In this document: positions 1-8,154 of the stretch, one piece after another | How the letters are laid out: each line of letters starts with the position of its first letter | Numbering within the stretch: position 1 is the first letter of the stretch | Assembly (NCBI RefSeq): GCF_900142715.1 | Contig: NZ_FRBX01000004.1 | Coordinates: 124,001 to 188,000, forward strand | Direction of reading: 5' to 3' | Length of the DNA: 64,000 bases | DNA from: Flavobacterium pectinovorum | GTDB lineage: Bacteria > Bacteroidota > Bacteroidia > Flavobacteriales > Flavobacteriaceae | The notes under the pieces: model-generated | What the model saw: only the letters and a program-made list of their open reading frames with translations | Told to the model about the DNA's origin: nothing | Database searches by the model: none | Made by a program: the position numbers and the translations under genes

Positions 1-396
1 TGGGTAGGAGCAACGCTGGTTTTACCTTATATAAATGCCGAAATTCCTTTTACAGGTAACTTTTTCATTAAATGCATTCAGCGTTTTGTCTTGGTTTTTG
101 TGCTGATTCTGGTTTTCGAGATTTTAGATTTAGCCAATGATGATCCGCATTTGCAAACCGTTCCGCAGACAATTGGCGTTAAGCGTACAAAAATTTTAGG
201 CTTTTCATTATTAGTTCCGTTTTGGGTTTTAGGAATTTTAAGTTTTACACTTCATGATCTTATTATCAATCTTGTAATGGTTCTTACTTTGATGTTGTTT
301 ATTCTATTCGCCAATACAAATCGATCAAAATATTATACTTCTTTTTGGGTCGAAAGCGTACCCATTTTTTGGTGGCTGATGATAGTGTTTCTGTAA
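1..396 (+). CDS. UbiA-like prenyltransferase-family membrane protein, 3' part only
   Basis: The reading frame is open from the first base of the window, so the true start lies upstream and only the last 131 residues are seen. The visible part is very hydrophobic with about four membrane segments. It carries a EILDLANDDPHLQTVPQTIG stretch followed by VKRTK, which resembles the second Asp-rich loop of UbiA prenyltransferases (usually DxxxD then an IPVxLG-like stretch). UbiA enzymes transfer prenyl chains to aromatic acceptors inside the membrane. The substrate cannot be told from this fragment, and some Bacteroidota UbiA-like proteins have no assigned role. A hairpin follows the stop codon. Family assignment is moderate; the function is not known. 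Confidence 0.55.
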   Translation, partial: WVGATLVLPYINAEIPFTGNFFIKCIQRFVLVFVLILVFEILDLANDDPHLQTVPQTIGVKRTKILGFSLLVPFWVLGILSFTLHDLIINLVMVLTLMLFILFANTNRSKYYTSFWVESVPIFWWLMIVFL

Positions 397-402
397 ATAA
401 AA

Positions 403-427
403 AATCCGATGCGTTCAACATCGGATT
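403..427 (+). terminator. Hairpin after the UbiA-like gene
   Basis: A 9-bp perfect stem (AATCCGATG with CATCGGATT) and a 7-base loop lie 6 bases after the stop codon. There is an A-run before it and only a short AT-rich stretch after it. This fits a terminator of the partial gene, though the T-tract is weak. Confidence 0.5.
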
Positions 428-671
428 CTAAATAATAATATTTTGGGCGTGTCCCTCCGGGTCGGGCTATCCGCTGCAAGTCCTCGCACTTCCTCCGTCA
501 GGCTGTGGGCTTTCCACTTCTATCCCTCACGCAAACCGTAAAGCGAGAAAATTCATTTTTTAAAGAAAATTTTAGATGATTTATTTGAATTGCCTCCAGC
601 TTTAGCTGGAGGTAAAAATGATAGAATAAAAGTGGCTTTAGCCAAATATTATATTCTTTATTTAAATTATG
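428..671. repeat. Gene-free stretch with GC-rich intergenic repeat and palindrome
   Basis: Positions about 445-545 are much richer in G+C than the surroundings (for example CCCTCCGGGTCGGGC) and look like an interspersed intergenic repeat, not coding sequence. At 593-612 there is a perfect 8-bp palindrome, CCTCCAGC-TTTA-GCTGGAGG. A small open frame crosses the palindrome at 590-808, but it overlaps the minus-strand gene and has no family features. Other genomic copies would have to be found by search. Confidence 0.4.
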
Positions 672-1121
672 CTATTTTTCAGAAACATCTTTTAGAACTT
701 TATTTCTTTCCAAAAGAAACTGCGTCATATGTTTTTCGAGAAATAAAATATCAAATAATTCTCCAAAAATTCCGAAAGGCGTTTCATATTCCAATTTATC
801 TTTCATAATTGTAAAACCATTTACTTCTTCAAAAAAATGTTGATGCTTGAAAGATTTGAATTTGCCTTTTTCCATTTCATCGACAAAATAATCATTAAAT
901 GTCATTGCGGTAATTCGACTTTTATGTGTGAGATAAAAACCGAAATGTTTACCACGCCAGGTTACAGTTTCGTCAAAATTTATTAATCCAGAAGTTACGC
1001 CTGCAATTGCTTTTTCACTTGTTTTACTCGCAGATTTCTGATGAATATCGATATTTCGTGAAGCATCAAAAACGATTTGTTTTGGTGCTTTTATTTTTGT
1101 TGTGAGGTTTATTGTTGTCAT
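672..1121 (-). CDS. SRPBCC-family ligand-binding protein
   Basis: This 149-aa protein has the layout of the SRPBCC/START-like fold. It starts with an INLTTKIKAPKQIVFDASRN strand-helix, where such proteins have 'I.AP...VF....D'. Alternating strands follow (VTWRGKHFGFYLTHKSRI) and it ends in a long C-terminal helix (about 118-149) that would cover a hydrophobic pocket. SRPBCC proteins bind or cyclise small hydrophobic ligands. No catalytic residue pattern is evident. In related genomes such proteins often stand beside TIGR01777-type epimerases, and one does here, separated by a repeat block. It is cytosolic, with no signal peptide. The ligand is unknown. Confidence 0.6.
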   Translation of the reverse strand: MTTINLTTKIKAPKQIVFDASRNIDIHQKSASKTSEKAIAGVTSGLINFDETVTWRGKHFGFYLTHKSRITAMTFNDYFVDEMEKGKFKSFKHQHFFEEVNGFTIMKDKLEYETPFGIFGELFDILFLEKHMTQFLLERNKVLKDVSEK

Positions 1122-1141
1122 AATTAATCAGCTTATTTCAA

Positions 1142-1306
1142 GTCCCAGCGGGACGTTATGTTTATAGAACAATGAAAAAAAGGTTTTTGAACCCCAGCGA
1201 GGTGGAATGTTAAGGAATAATCAGAAAGCAAATATATCGCTCCGCTGGAGCTTAAAAGAACGATGCATTTTTATGTTTTCTATAAATATTACGCTCCGCT
1301 GGAGCT
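1142..1306. repeat. Cluster of four REP-like palindromic units
   Basis: Four short units with a CCAGCGG-type core lie between two genes. Two are on the plus strand (1142-1155 GTCCCAGCGGGACG and 1190-1205 AACCCCAGCGAGGTGG). Two are in the opposite orientation (1238-1251 and 1292-1306, CGCTCCGCTGGAGC). The outer units share a flank: TTATGTTTATAG after the first and the reverse complement of TAATATTTATAG before the last. The arrangement makes large inverted repeats, as in REP/BIME elements. No transposase is nearby. A small open frame (1207-1440) over these repeats is taken as spurious. Confidence 0.55.
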
Positions 1307-1322
1307 ATCAGAAAATAATAAA

Positions 1323-2234
1323 TTATTTGCGTAACAAATCTTCAAAAGCTTCATCAATATCTCCAAACTTAAATTTAAAGTCATTATCCAAAAGTCGTTT
1401 CGGAATCACATTTCTGCTTTTCAAAACCAACTCCGGTTGAGTACGAATAATGAATGAACCAATTTCTAACAAGAAAGTATTCAACGGAATTCCGAATGGA
1501 AAACCAACTGCTTTTCTAAGTTTCTGCATAAAATCAGCATTACGAACTGGTTCCGGAGAGACAACATTCACAATTCCGGTCATTTCTTTTTGAATGACAA
1601 ATTCAATTGCATTGGCAAAATCTTCTTCGTGAATCCAACTCACAAACTGGTTTCCTTTTCCTTGTTTGCCTCCAAAACCTGTTTTTGCCAAAGTTTTTAA
1701 CGGAATAAAAGCACCGCCATTTTTACCTAAAACAATCGAAGTTCGCAAAGCTGTTTTTAAAGTATTTGGCGTTTCGATTTTAAAAAATGCTTTTTCCCAT
1801 GAAAGCGCAACATTAATAGAAAAATCATTTCCAATTTCGCCATCAACCTCATCCATTTGTTTGTCAAGAGAAAATCTATAAATAGTAGAAGTTGATGAAT
1901 TCAGCCAGTGTTTTGGCGGATTAGTACAATTTAAAACCGCTTTGTTTAAAATTCTTGTGCTTTGAATTCTTGACCATAAAATCTCTTTTTTGTTTTCTTT
2001 CGTATAACGGCAATCAACAGATTTTCCTGCAAGATTAATTAGAACGGTTGCATTTTCGAGTTCGTTTTCCCAGCCGGAAAAACTCTTTGCGTTCCAGTTT
2101 ATATATTTAATTCCGTCAATTGTTTTAGATTTTCCTCTGGTCAGAATTACAATTTCATCAAATTTATCTTTGAATTTATGGACTAAAACCTGTCCTAAAA
2201 ATCCTGTTCCGGCTGCGATTATAAGTTTGTTCAT
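1323..2234 (-). CDS. TIGR01777-type NAD(P)-dependent epimerase (SDR39U1-like)
   Basis: This 303-aa protein has an N-terminal Rossmann motif IIAAGTGFLGQVLVHKF (residues about 4-20), matching the GxxGxxG signature of extended SDR enzymes. Further on are INLAGKSVDCRYT, ENKKEILWSRIQSTRIL and FSWIHEEDFANAIEFVI-like segments typical of the SDR39U1/YfcH family, and a C-terminal DUF1731-like part. The usual SDR Tyr-x-x-x-Lys pair is not obvious, which is normal for this family. The open frame runs to 2294, but MNKLIIAAG at 2234 is the natural start because the extra 20 residues do not belong to the fold. Its physiological substrate is not established. Confidence 0.75.
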   Translation of the reverse strand: MNKLIIAAGTGFLGQVLVHKFKDKFDEIVILTRGKSKTIDGIKYINWNAKSFSGWENELENATVLINLAGKSVDCRYTKENKKEILWSRIQSTRILNKAVLNCTNPPKHWLNSSTSTIYRFSLDKQMDEVDGEIGNDFSINVALSWEKAFFKIETPNTLKTALRTSIVLGKNGGAFIPLKTLAKTGFGGKQGKGNQFVSWIHEEDFANAIEFVIQKEMTGIVNVVSPEPVRNADFMQKLRKAVGFPFGIPLNTFLLEIGSFIIRTQPELVLKSRNVIPKRLLDNDFKFKFGDIDEAFEDLLRK

Positions 2235-2252
2235 TTTGAGTATGTTTTTTTT

Positions 2253-2340
2253 GCCACGAATTGCACGAATTACACTAATTTTTAAAATGTGCAATTTTAG
2301 TGCTAAAAGTTAATTTGTGAAAATTCGTGAAATTCGTGGC
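2253..2340. repeat. Intergenic inverted repeat
   Basis: The left arm begins GCCACGAATTGCACGAATTA and the right arm ends AATTCGTGAAATTCGTGGC, giving a long imperfect hairpin upstream of the epimerase start. It is internally repetitive (CACGAATT twice per arm). It may be a mobile small repeat or a strong RNA hairpin in the leader. I see no gene in it. Confidence 0.5.
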
Positions 2341-2357
2341 GAACTTTTTAATGATAA

Positions 2358-2744
2358 TTACGCTTTAAAAACCAATCTTTCTTCTTGTTGCGCTTCTTTG
2401 GCTTTTCTTTTTCCTCTAAAGAAGAAATACAAATTGAAGAACAACATTACTCCCAAATAAATAGAAAATCCGCCAATTTTATAGCTTAATCTTTCGATCA
2501 ATTCCTGATAACTGTTGTTGCTTAATTGCATTTCCAGAATCATTAAAGCGAAACCAATATTTAAAAGATAAAATCCGGTTTCAAAAAGTTTGTTGGTGGC
2601 TTCTGCAATATCTTCGCGGCCTTTAAAAATGTCCAGCATAAATATTTTTCCGTTTTTAAAAAGAGTTTTAGAAACATAATAAGTAAGAAATAAAGCGATT
2701 GGTAAATAAAGTCCGTAACCGATTAAGATTTTTGTAGTTTCCAT
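2358..2744 (-). CDS. Small three-helix membrane protein, paralogue of the next gene
   Basis: This 128-aa protein has membrane helices at about residues 7-25, 55-72 and 90-110, and a charged tail (RGKRKAKEAQQEE). I do not recognise a named family. It is clearly related to the neighbour ending at 2763: both have a 'GNI/GKIF...E/D' cytoplasmic loop followed by (F/Y)YLLNIG(F/Y) with a similar hydrophobic continuation. The two genes are 18 bases apart in the same minus-strand run as the DUF2071-like gene and the GbsR-like regulator, so they probably form one transcript. No catalytic residues are visible. Confidence 0.6.
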   Translation of the reverse strand: METTKILIGYGLYLPIALFLTYYVSKTLFKNGKIFMLDIFKGREDIAEATNKLFETGFYLLNIGFALMILEMQLSNNSYQELIERLSYKIGGFSIYLGVMLFFNLYFFFRGKRKAKEAQQEERLVFKA

Positions 2745-2762
2745 GATATTTAATTTAAGGTA

Positions 2763-3110
2763 TTATTTAATTAATTTGTGAATGTACTTGGTTAGAATAA
2801 TGATATTGAGATAATGCAATATCGAAATGATGAAAATTATAATTGCTGTTTTTGTTCCGATGGTTTCAATTAATTGCGTCGAAGATGAAATTTTTTGCCA
2901 GGAAATAAGCGTCATTGCACAGTAACCGATATTTAAAAGATAATAGCCTAAAAGTAAAACCTGATTAATTTTTTGGCAGATATCAGCATGGTTCGGGATC
3001 AGTTCTGCGACGTAAATGTTTCCGTTTCTGTAACAGATTTTACCAACTCTTAGAATAATGAAAATCGTAATGCCGAGATAGATAAAATATCCAATGATGT
3101 TGAAATTCAT
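2763..3110 (-). CDS. Small membrane protein, paralogue of the downstream gene
   Basis: This 115-aa protein is predicted to have three helices (about 3-22, 48-66, 88-108). It shares the YYLLNIGY segment and the preceding acidic loop with the gene at 2358-2744, which points to tandem duplication. It lies 18 bases after the DUF2071-like gene in the same direction. The function is unknown. A membrane partner of the neighbouring protein is possible but not shown. Confidence 0.6.
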   Translation of the reverse strand: MNFNIIGYFIYLGITIFIILRVGKICYRNGNIYVAELIPNHADICQKINQVLLLGYYLLNIGYCAMTLISWQKISSSTQLIETIGTKTAIIIFIISILHYLNIIILTKYIHKLIK

Positions 3111-3128
3111 GACGATTATTTTTTTGGG

Positions 3129-4214
3129 TTAATATTCATAATTTAAGCCGCGTTGTGTCAAAAGGTATGCAATTTCCAATTTGCGTTTGTTTTTTACTTC
3201 AATGGCAGATCCTTTTGCAAGAAAAACGGAAGTTGGAATTGCAGTTTCTAAAAACTCAAAGTCATGACCATAATTTTCCTGAAAATCAATATCAACTTTA
3301 TGTTTTAGAACTTTAAATTGTTCCCATCCCGGGTGTTGAACTTCATACTCGAAAGTGGTTTCGTTATCAATTTTAGTATATCCAAAATAATGTTCTGTAA
3401 TAAATTCAGCTTCAGAACCGATTTCAATTTCTATTGGATTCTTTTCCGTTTCTAACTGAATTGTATTCCATTGTTCCTTATTTTTCCATTGATAGATAAA
3501 AGTTTGCGTATTATCATCTTCAACAATTTCATGTTTCATTTTCTGAGTTTCATAATGTTCCTGATACAAAGTATTTGCAATGAATGTAATCGCTTTTTTT
3601 GGAACAATTTCTTTGATGAAAACTACGCCGCGTTTCCATTCGCCGTTTTCAAAACGTTTTACGTAAAATCTTAAATTGACTTCTTCAAAATTGACATGAA
3701 ACGGAATTTTTACGCCCAGAACTTTTGTGTTTTTAAACATAAACCCAACCAGACTTACATAACATTTGTTGTTCCAGATATCGATTTCAGTTCCTGCAGG
3801 AATATATTTTTCTAAGATTTTAGGATCAACTTCATAATTCAAAAGAGCTAAGTTTTTCCATTCTGCATGTAGAAATGAATCAGAAGTAATATTGGCTGTC
3901 AAAAAGTAGAAGTAAGTTGCTATTACCATTGGAAACAGAAAAAAACTAATAAGATTTTCGAAATCATTTCCTAATGCAGAATTGGTAAGGATCAGAAAAA
4001 AATCAATCACAACCAAAATCCAGTAAAGTCGAATTTTTCTCTTTTTTTCTTTGCTGAGTTCCTTCATTTTTGTGAGTAAAATAATTCCGATTGTTATTTG
4101 TACAATCCCTAAGACGATTTGAAAGAGCATTCCAAAATAGACTAAAAGATAAAGTCCAAGAGTTGTGAAATAAAATATTTTGTTGATTTTGTGTAAATTG
4201 GTAAAAGTTGTCAT
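3129..4214 (-). CDS. DUF2071-like protein with an N-terminal membrane domain
   Basis: This 361-aa protein has two parts. Residues 1 to about 110 contain four hydrophobic helices. Residues about 115-355 match the DUF2071 (YqjF-like) layout: 'LALLNYEVDPKILEKYIPAG', then TEIDIW, YVSLVGFMF, NLRFYVKR, and a GVVFIKEIVPK strand. Usual DUF2071 proteins are about 230-250 residues and soluble, so the membrane part is an addition. No biochemical role is established for the family. It is probably co-transcribed with the regulator upstream (53-base gap) and the two small membrane genes downstream. Confidence 0.65.
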   Translation of the reverse strand: MTTFTNLHKINKIFYFTTLGLYLLVYFGMLFQIVLGIVQITIGIILLTKMKELSKEKKRKIRLYWILVVIDFFLILTNSALGNDFENLISFFLFPMVIATYFYFLTANITSDSFLHAEWKNLALLNYEVDPKILEKYIPAGTEIDIWNNKCYVSLVGFMFKNTKVLGVKIPFHVNFEEVNLRFYVKRFENGEWKRGVVFIKEIVPKKAITFIANTLYQEHYETQKMKHEIVEDDNTQTFIYQWKNKEQWNTIQLETEKNPIEIEIGSEAEFITEHYFGYTKIDNETTFEYEVQHPGWEQFKVLKHKVDIDFQENYGHDFEFLETAIPTSVFLAKGSAIEVKNKRKLEIAYLLTQRGLNYEY

Positions 4215-4267
4215 CTTGTGTTTGTTTTGAACTTTCAGAAAAAAATGAAAGTTTTATTTAAATTTTT

Positions 4268-4771
4268 TTACTTCATGATTTTTAGAACCAAACGTCCTAA
4301 CCAGTTTTCGTTGAACTCTGTTATTTTATCTAACATATTATCTGCTTTTAAAACAAAATCGTATAATTTAGAAGTTTGATCAACAAAGTGTTTTTCTTCT
4401 GCAGAATTGTTTGATTCAATTGTCGAAACTTCCTTTAAAATTTTAAGAGCAGGTTTGATTTCTCTTTTGCTTCTTTCTCTCGAAATTTTTACGGCCAATT
4501 CGTCCAGATCTTTTTCGGCAGTAAAAAACTCTCTTCTTTCTCCCGCTTTGTATTCTTTATAAACAATTCCCCAATCCATTAAAGCTCTTAGGTTCATGCT
4601 GGCATTTCCGCGCGAAATTTGCAATTCCTCCATAATATCTTCCATCGAAACAGCTTCATTCGAGACCATTAATAAAGCATGGATTTGCGCCATGGTTTTA
4701 TTAATTCCCCACTGAGAACCTAACGCTCCCCAGGTTTGTACAAACTTATTTTTTGCTTCTTTGAATTCCAT
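4268..4771 (-). CDS. GbsR/MarR-type transcriptional regulator
   Basis: This 167-aa protein has a winged-helix domain at about 20-95. The recognition helix is around MEELQISRGNASMNLRALMD, the typical GbsR-like 'L.ISRGN.S..LR.L..WG' signature, followed by a wing with KEYKAGERREFFTAE. The C-terminal half is helical and probably mediates dimerisation. It is the first gene of the minus-strand run and is divergent from the tyrosinase cluster, with 331 bases between the two start codons. It most likely controls its own operon. Control of the divergent cluster is possible but has no direct support. Confidence 0.8.
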   Translation of the reverse strand: MEFKEAKNKFVQTWGALGSQWGINKTMAQIHALLMVSNEAVSMEDIMEELQISRGNASMNLRALMDWGIVYKEYKAGERREFFTAEKDLDELAVKISRERSKREIKPALKILKEVSTIESNNSAEEKHFVDQTSKLYDFVLKADNMLDKITEFNENWLGRLVLKIMK

Positions 4772-4998
4772 AGAACAAATGTAAACAAAAGTTTTTAAAC
4801 TTTCAAAAATAAATGAAACTTATTTTCAAAACATATTATTTTTTAAGAATAGTCTTATGTATTGTTTTTTGTGTTTTATGACAAAGAATCTTCTTTCTGT
4901 AACATTTTCCTAATTAAATCTGTAGTTCTAAAATAGCTTTGGGTATAAATTTTTAAAATTATTTTTTAATATCCTCATTATTAATAAATAATCAAGTC

Positions 4999-5081
4999 GT
5001 GGAGCAGAACCCACTTAAAAAACGAACTGTTTCGCTCAGTAAAATGCGAAGGTGTCATCTGAAAAGCCTTATGAGTAAGAC
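4999..5081 (+). ncRNA. Structured leader RNA, copy 1 (full form), before the tyrosinase gene
   Basis: This is the full-length form of a leader found five times in the cluster. Hairpin 1 is GTGG (4999-5002) with CCAC (5011-5014) and a loop containing CAGA. Hairpin 2 is TTCGC with GCGAA; its loop contains CAGT, which can pair with ACTG just upstream as a pseudoknot. Hairpin 3 is GGT with GCC around a loop containing UCUGAAAA. A terminal hairpin, CTTA-TGAG-TAAG, follows, and the conserved GAGTARGA ends at 5080. The tyrosinase ATG lies 22 bases further on. The pairings are read by eye; conservation across copies is the main evidence. It does not match any riboswitch class I recognise. Confidence 0.6.
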
Positions 5082-5102
5082 AAATAATTAAATCATTAAG
5101 AT

Positions 5103-6965
5103 ATGAATTCATTTATTGGAAAATGGGTAGATCAACAAAATGTGTTAATCACAATTACCGGATCTAAAACTAGCATTAGTGTAGCTTACGGCAACGGACG
5201 CGGCCCCTTTCAAGGTACTCTAAACGCTTCTAATCCATCAGTAATTACCGTAAACTTTACGGATGATGGAGGAAATAAAACAGGTACGCTGTCAAATAAC
5301 AATTCTGATATAAATTGGGATAATGGGACAACTTGGAAACAACTAGTTTATTTAAGAAAAAATGCATGGGATGACAACAACGGTGGGCAATTTATAGATA
5401 AGTCTGGCAATTATACCGACCTTTATTGGTATGCAAAAGCTGTTAAGGTAATGCAATCCCGCCCAATAAGCGATCCTACCAGCTGGTGGTTTTATGCTGC
5501 AATTCATGGTGAATTACTATTGCCAGGATCTTTATATCCAAAGCCATACCAATATCTAAACTGGAAGAATGTTAACTACATAGGAGCAGCTGCAAATTTA
5601 AGTGTGGTTCCATCCAATGCATTAACAACTATTTTTTGGGATCAATGTCAGCATGGTACCTGGTTTTTCCCTCCTTGGCACAGAGGTTATTTGGTAGCAT
5701 TAGAAAATATTCTTCGTACCATTATATCTCAATTAAATGGCCCTTCGGACTGGGCATTGCCCTATTGGAATTATCTAAACCAATCTACTGTCTATATTGA
5801 ATCTCATATCCCTCCGGCATTTACACTTACTGTTTTACCGGATAACACCCCAAATCCTTTGTACGTACCTGAGCGTTATGGACCTAATGTACAAGTAGGT
5901 AATGGAGAGAATTCAGCAAATGATCAATGTCAATGGGATACCATTTACAGTGAAGGAGCTGCCCCTGCAAAACTTGGAGCAGGTGATTTAAATGGCTATT
6001 TTTATGGTGGCGGAGAAACCGGATTTTCACATAGCGGTTCAGAAACCGGAGATCTTGAGCAGAATCCTCATAATTTCGTTCATGGTATGGTAGGTGGACA
6101 AAATGCTGCGGGACAAATAGGTTTGATGGGCGTGCCGGCAACAGCAGGGCTCGATCCTATATTTTTCTTGCATCATTCTAATATTGACCGTATGTGGGAT
6201 GCCTGGAATGTAACAGGACAAAATAACAATCCTTCGGATGTAAATTGGCTGGCCGGACCAACTGCTAATGGCAATTCACAATTTGCTATGCCTTTGGATG
6301 CACAGGGTACTGCCTGGTATTACACACCTGCAGATGTTCAAACGACAAATAATTTGAAGTATAACGGATCTTATTATTCTTATACATATAGCGATCTCTC
6401 TTTAACTTCTTATGACACAATTCAACCGGGTTTTTTGAAAGAGAACTTATCTCTTAGATTAAATAAACTGAGTGCGATAAATTTAGAAACAGGAATTAAG
6501 ATGGCTAGTAAACAAAATAATGAATTAGTTGGAGCAAGTAGTGGTTCAATTACATTAAAGGATAAAGAAACCAAAGCTACTGTTCAATTGGATAAAACGG
6601 CATGGAAATCAGTAAAGAATAGTCTTTTAAAAGCTTCTGTCTCTAATATCCCCGATGAGGTGTATCTTCAGTTAGAAGGTGTAAAAGGAGGCGCTGACTC
6701 CAATTTTCTTTCAGTTTATGTAAATAATACATTTATTAAGTCTGTTTCTCTTTTTGGACTCCTTGGTGCATCTCTGAAAAATACTGCTCATGGCGGTGCA
6801 GGACTTACTTTTAAATTCAATATCACAAGTATTGTTGACGAATTACATCTTGAGAGTGCTATTGATATTAATTCACTAGATGTTCAAATAAAGAGTAAAG
6901 ATGCCCCTCTCGATGGTGATGAAATCACAGTAGAGCGAATAGGAATTTACCGTTCAGGGCAATAA
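5103..6965 (+). CDS. Tyrosinase (type 3 copper oxidase) with extra N- and C-terminal beta domains
   Basis: This 620-aa protein has a central tyrosinase domain (about 115-400) with all six copper-ligand histidines in place. CuA is H135, H184 and H193 (QHGTWFFPPWHRGYL). CuB is H323 and H327 (HNFVH) and H357 or H358 (DPIFFLHHSNIDRMW). Tyrosinases oxidise phenols to o-quinones using oxygen. Residues 1-85 form a lipocalin-like beta unit with WDNGTTW near the end. Residues about 440-620 form a beta-rich tail reminiscent of the plant polyphenol oxidase C-terminal domain. There is no signal peptide or Tat motif, so it should be cytosolic unless exported otherwise. It is preceded by leader RNA copy 1 and followed after 14 bases by the DUF2182 gene. 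The substrate may be free phenols or a Tyr in a cluster peptide; the latter is inference. Confidence 0.9.
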   Translation: MNSFIGKWVDQQNVLITITGSKTSISVAYGNGRGPFQGTLNASNPSVITVNFTDDGGNKTGTLSNNNSDINWDNGTTWKQLVYLRKNAWDDNNGGQFIDKSGNYTDLYWYAKAVKVMQSRPISDPTSWWFYAAIHGELLLPGSLYPKPYQYLNWKNVNYIGAAANLSVVPSNALTTIFWDQCQHGTWFFPPWHRGYLVALENILRTIISQLNGPSDWALPYWNYLNQSTVYIESHIPPAFTLTVLPDNTPNPLYVPERYGPNVQVGNGENSANDQCQWDTIYSEGAAPAKLGAGDLNGYFYGGGETGFSHSGSETGDLEQNPHNFVHGMVGGQNAAGQIGLMGVPATAGLDPIFFLHHSNIDRMWDAWNVTGQNNNPSDVNWLAGPTANGNSQFAMPLDAQGTAWYYTPADVQTTNNLKYNGSYYSYTYSDLSLTSYDTIQPGFLKENLSLRLNKLSAINLETGIKMASKQNNELVGASSGSITLKDKETKATVQLDKTAWKSVKNSLLKASVSNIPDEVYLQLEGVKGGADSNFLSVYVNNTFIKSVSLFGLLGASLKNTAHGGAGLTFKFNITSIVDELHLESAIDINSLDVQIKSKDAPLDGDEITVERIGIYRSGQ

Positions 6966-6979
6966 GTCAAAAAAGACAT

Positions 6980-7729
6980 ATGAAACTTTCACAAAACAAG
7001 CGTATTGCAATTAATTTAGTATTTATCAGCATTTTTGTCTGGACATTACTTTTGGTAAACCCTGGACATATTATGGCAATGAAATACTGTCATGTATTTG
7101 CTTCATGTCCCTCTGCAACATCATTTCAGATGTTGCTTGAGATGAAGCTTTTTTCTGCGCAATTAATTGGTTGGGGGCTTATGGTGGTTGCAATGATGCT
7201 TCCTAAATTAATTCTGCCCATTCAGTTTATTTACCAACAGAGCTTCAAACGCTATCGTTTCTTGTGTTCTTTATTATTTGTGTTTGGCTATATATTAGTA
7301 TGGATGGTTGTTGGTGTTTTTATGATAGAAATAATAATGGGAGTTAACCTTTTACTACCCATGTCTTATATGCCTGCATTTGGATTGTTTGTCATTGCAT
7401 TAGTATGGGAGATTTCGCCAATAAAGCAGCGTTTTTTAAACCTCGGTCATGATCATCGAATTCTGTCAGCCTTTGGATGGAAGGCCTTTAGGGATTCATT
7501 GTTTTTTGGACTTACCCACGGTGTTTGGTGCATTGGTTCTGGATGGGCATTGATGCTATTTCCTATGCTTTTACCCAAAGGGCACAATTTAGCGATGCTA
7601 GTTGTAACTTTTATTATGATTAGTGAACACCTGGAATATCCAAGATTCCCTAAGTGGCTCTTTATTCCTCGTATGAAATTATTAAGAATCATTGTTGTGC
7701 AAACAAAAATCAAATTGATGACCTTTTGA
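6980..7729 (+). CDS. DUF2182 polytopic membrane protein
   Basis: This 249-aa protein has about seven hydrophobic helices. It shows the DUF2182 hallmarks: WGLMVVAMMLPKLILP (residues about 65-80) and a later THGVWCIGSGWALML segment. The family usually has a Cys-Cys pair in the second motif (CxGCCW-like); here only the first Cys is kept and the second position is Ser. DUF2182 is described as a predicted metal-binding membrane family without proven function. The gene is 14 bases after the tyrosinase gene and is likely co-transcribed. A link to copper supply for the tyrosinase is an attractive guess, not shown. Confidence 0.75.
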   Translation: MKLSQNKRIAINLVFISIFVWTLLLVNPGHIMAMKYCHVFASCPSATSFQMLLEMKLFSAQLIGWGLMVVAMMLPKLILPIQFIYQQSFKRYRFLCSLLFVFGYILVWMVVGVFMIEIIMGVNLLLPMSYMPAFGLFVIALVWEISPIKQRFLNLGHDHRILSAFGWKAFRDSLFFGLTHGVWCIGSGWALMLFPMLLPKGHNLAMLVVTFIMISEHLEYPRFPKWLFIPRMKLLRIIVVQTKIKLMTF

Positions 7730-8154
7730 TATTATAGAGCCTAAACCCAGAATCCACATTATTACTTCAATTAGAATTTCCTTCGAGAACTAATACTCCT
7801 TTTTATATTAAAATTAGATGTATTAGTTCATGGGGGCTATTCTATTGGTATTCACTGAACTTTGTTTTCTGTATTTGGTTTTTAAATGCTGATAATGAGT
7901 ATTTTATGATGAAAAAACGATTCGTATTAATTTTTAAGGCTCTCATACATAATAATCCCCCTCTTATATCATTTTTTTATTCCAGGCTTTATTTCTGACA
8001 TAATTTTACTACAGAAAATAAAAAATAACACCATTTGTTTTCAGGATTTGTTTCTAATTGATCTCTCATAAGAAAATCTTAATCAGTTGATATGATTTAT
8101 AAAAGTTTGTTAGATGAGAAAGACAAATTATAAGGAAACAACAAAATTTAGAAA
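7730..8154. other. AT-rich intergenic stretch before leader copy 2
   Basis: This stretch of 425 bases holds no convincing gene. It probably contains the promoter for the transcript starting with leader copy 2. No exact TAnnTTTG element at a convincing distance from a TTTG box was found, so no promoter is called. There is no clear hairpin terminator after the DUF2182 gene either. Confidence 0.5.

Noticed and set aside
590..808. Small plus-strand open frame
   Set aside because: It crosses a palindromic repeat and overlaps the SRPBCC gene on the other strand; no family features.
1207..1440. Small plus-strand open frame
   Set aside because: It lies over the REP-like units and the end of the epimerase gene; composition is that of repeats.
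4772..4998. GbsR-like regulator as controller of the tyrosinase cluster
   Set aside because: Only divergent position supports it; no operator was seen.
4999..5081. Leader as a pistol-type self-cleaving ribozyme
   Set aside because: A first hairpin and pseudoknot look roughly similar, but hairpin 1 is missing from two copies and the known catalytic core was not recognised.
5884..6221. Minus-strand frames within the tyrosinase gene
   Set aside because: They mirror the copper-site region of a clear gene on the plus strand and have no features of their own.
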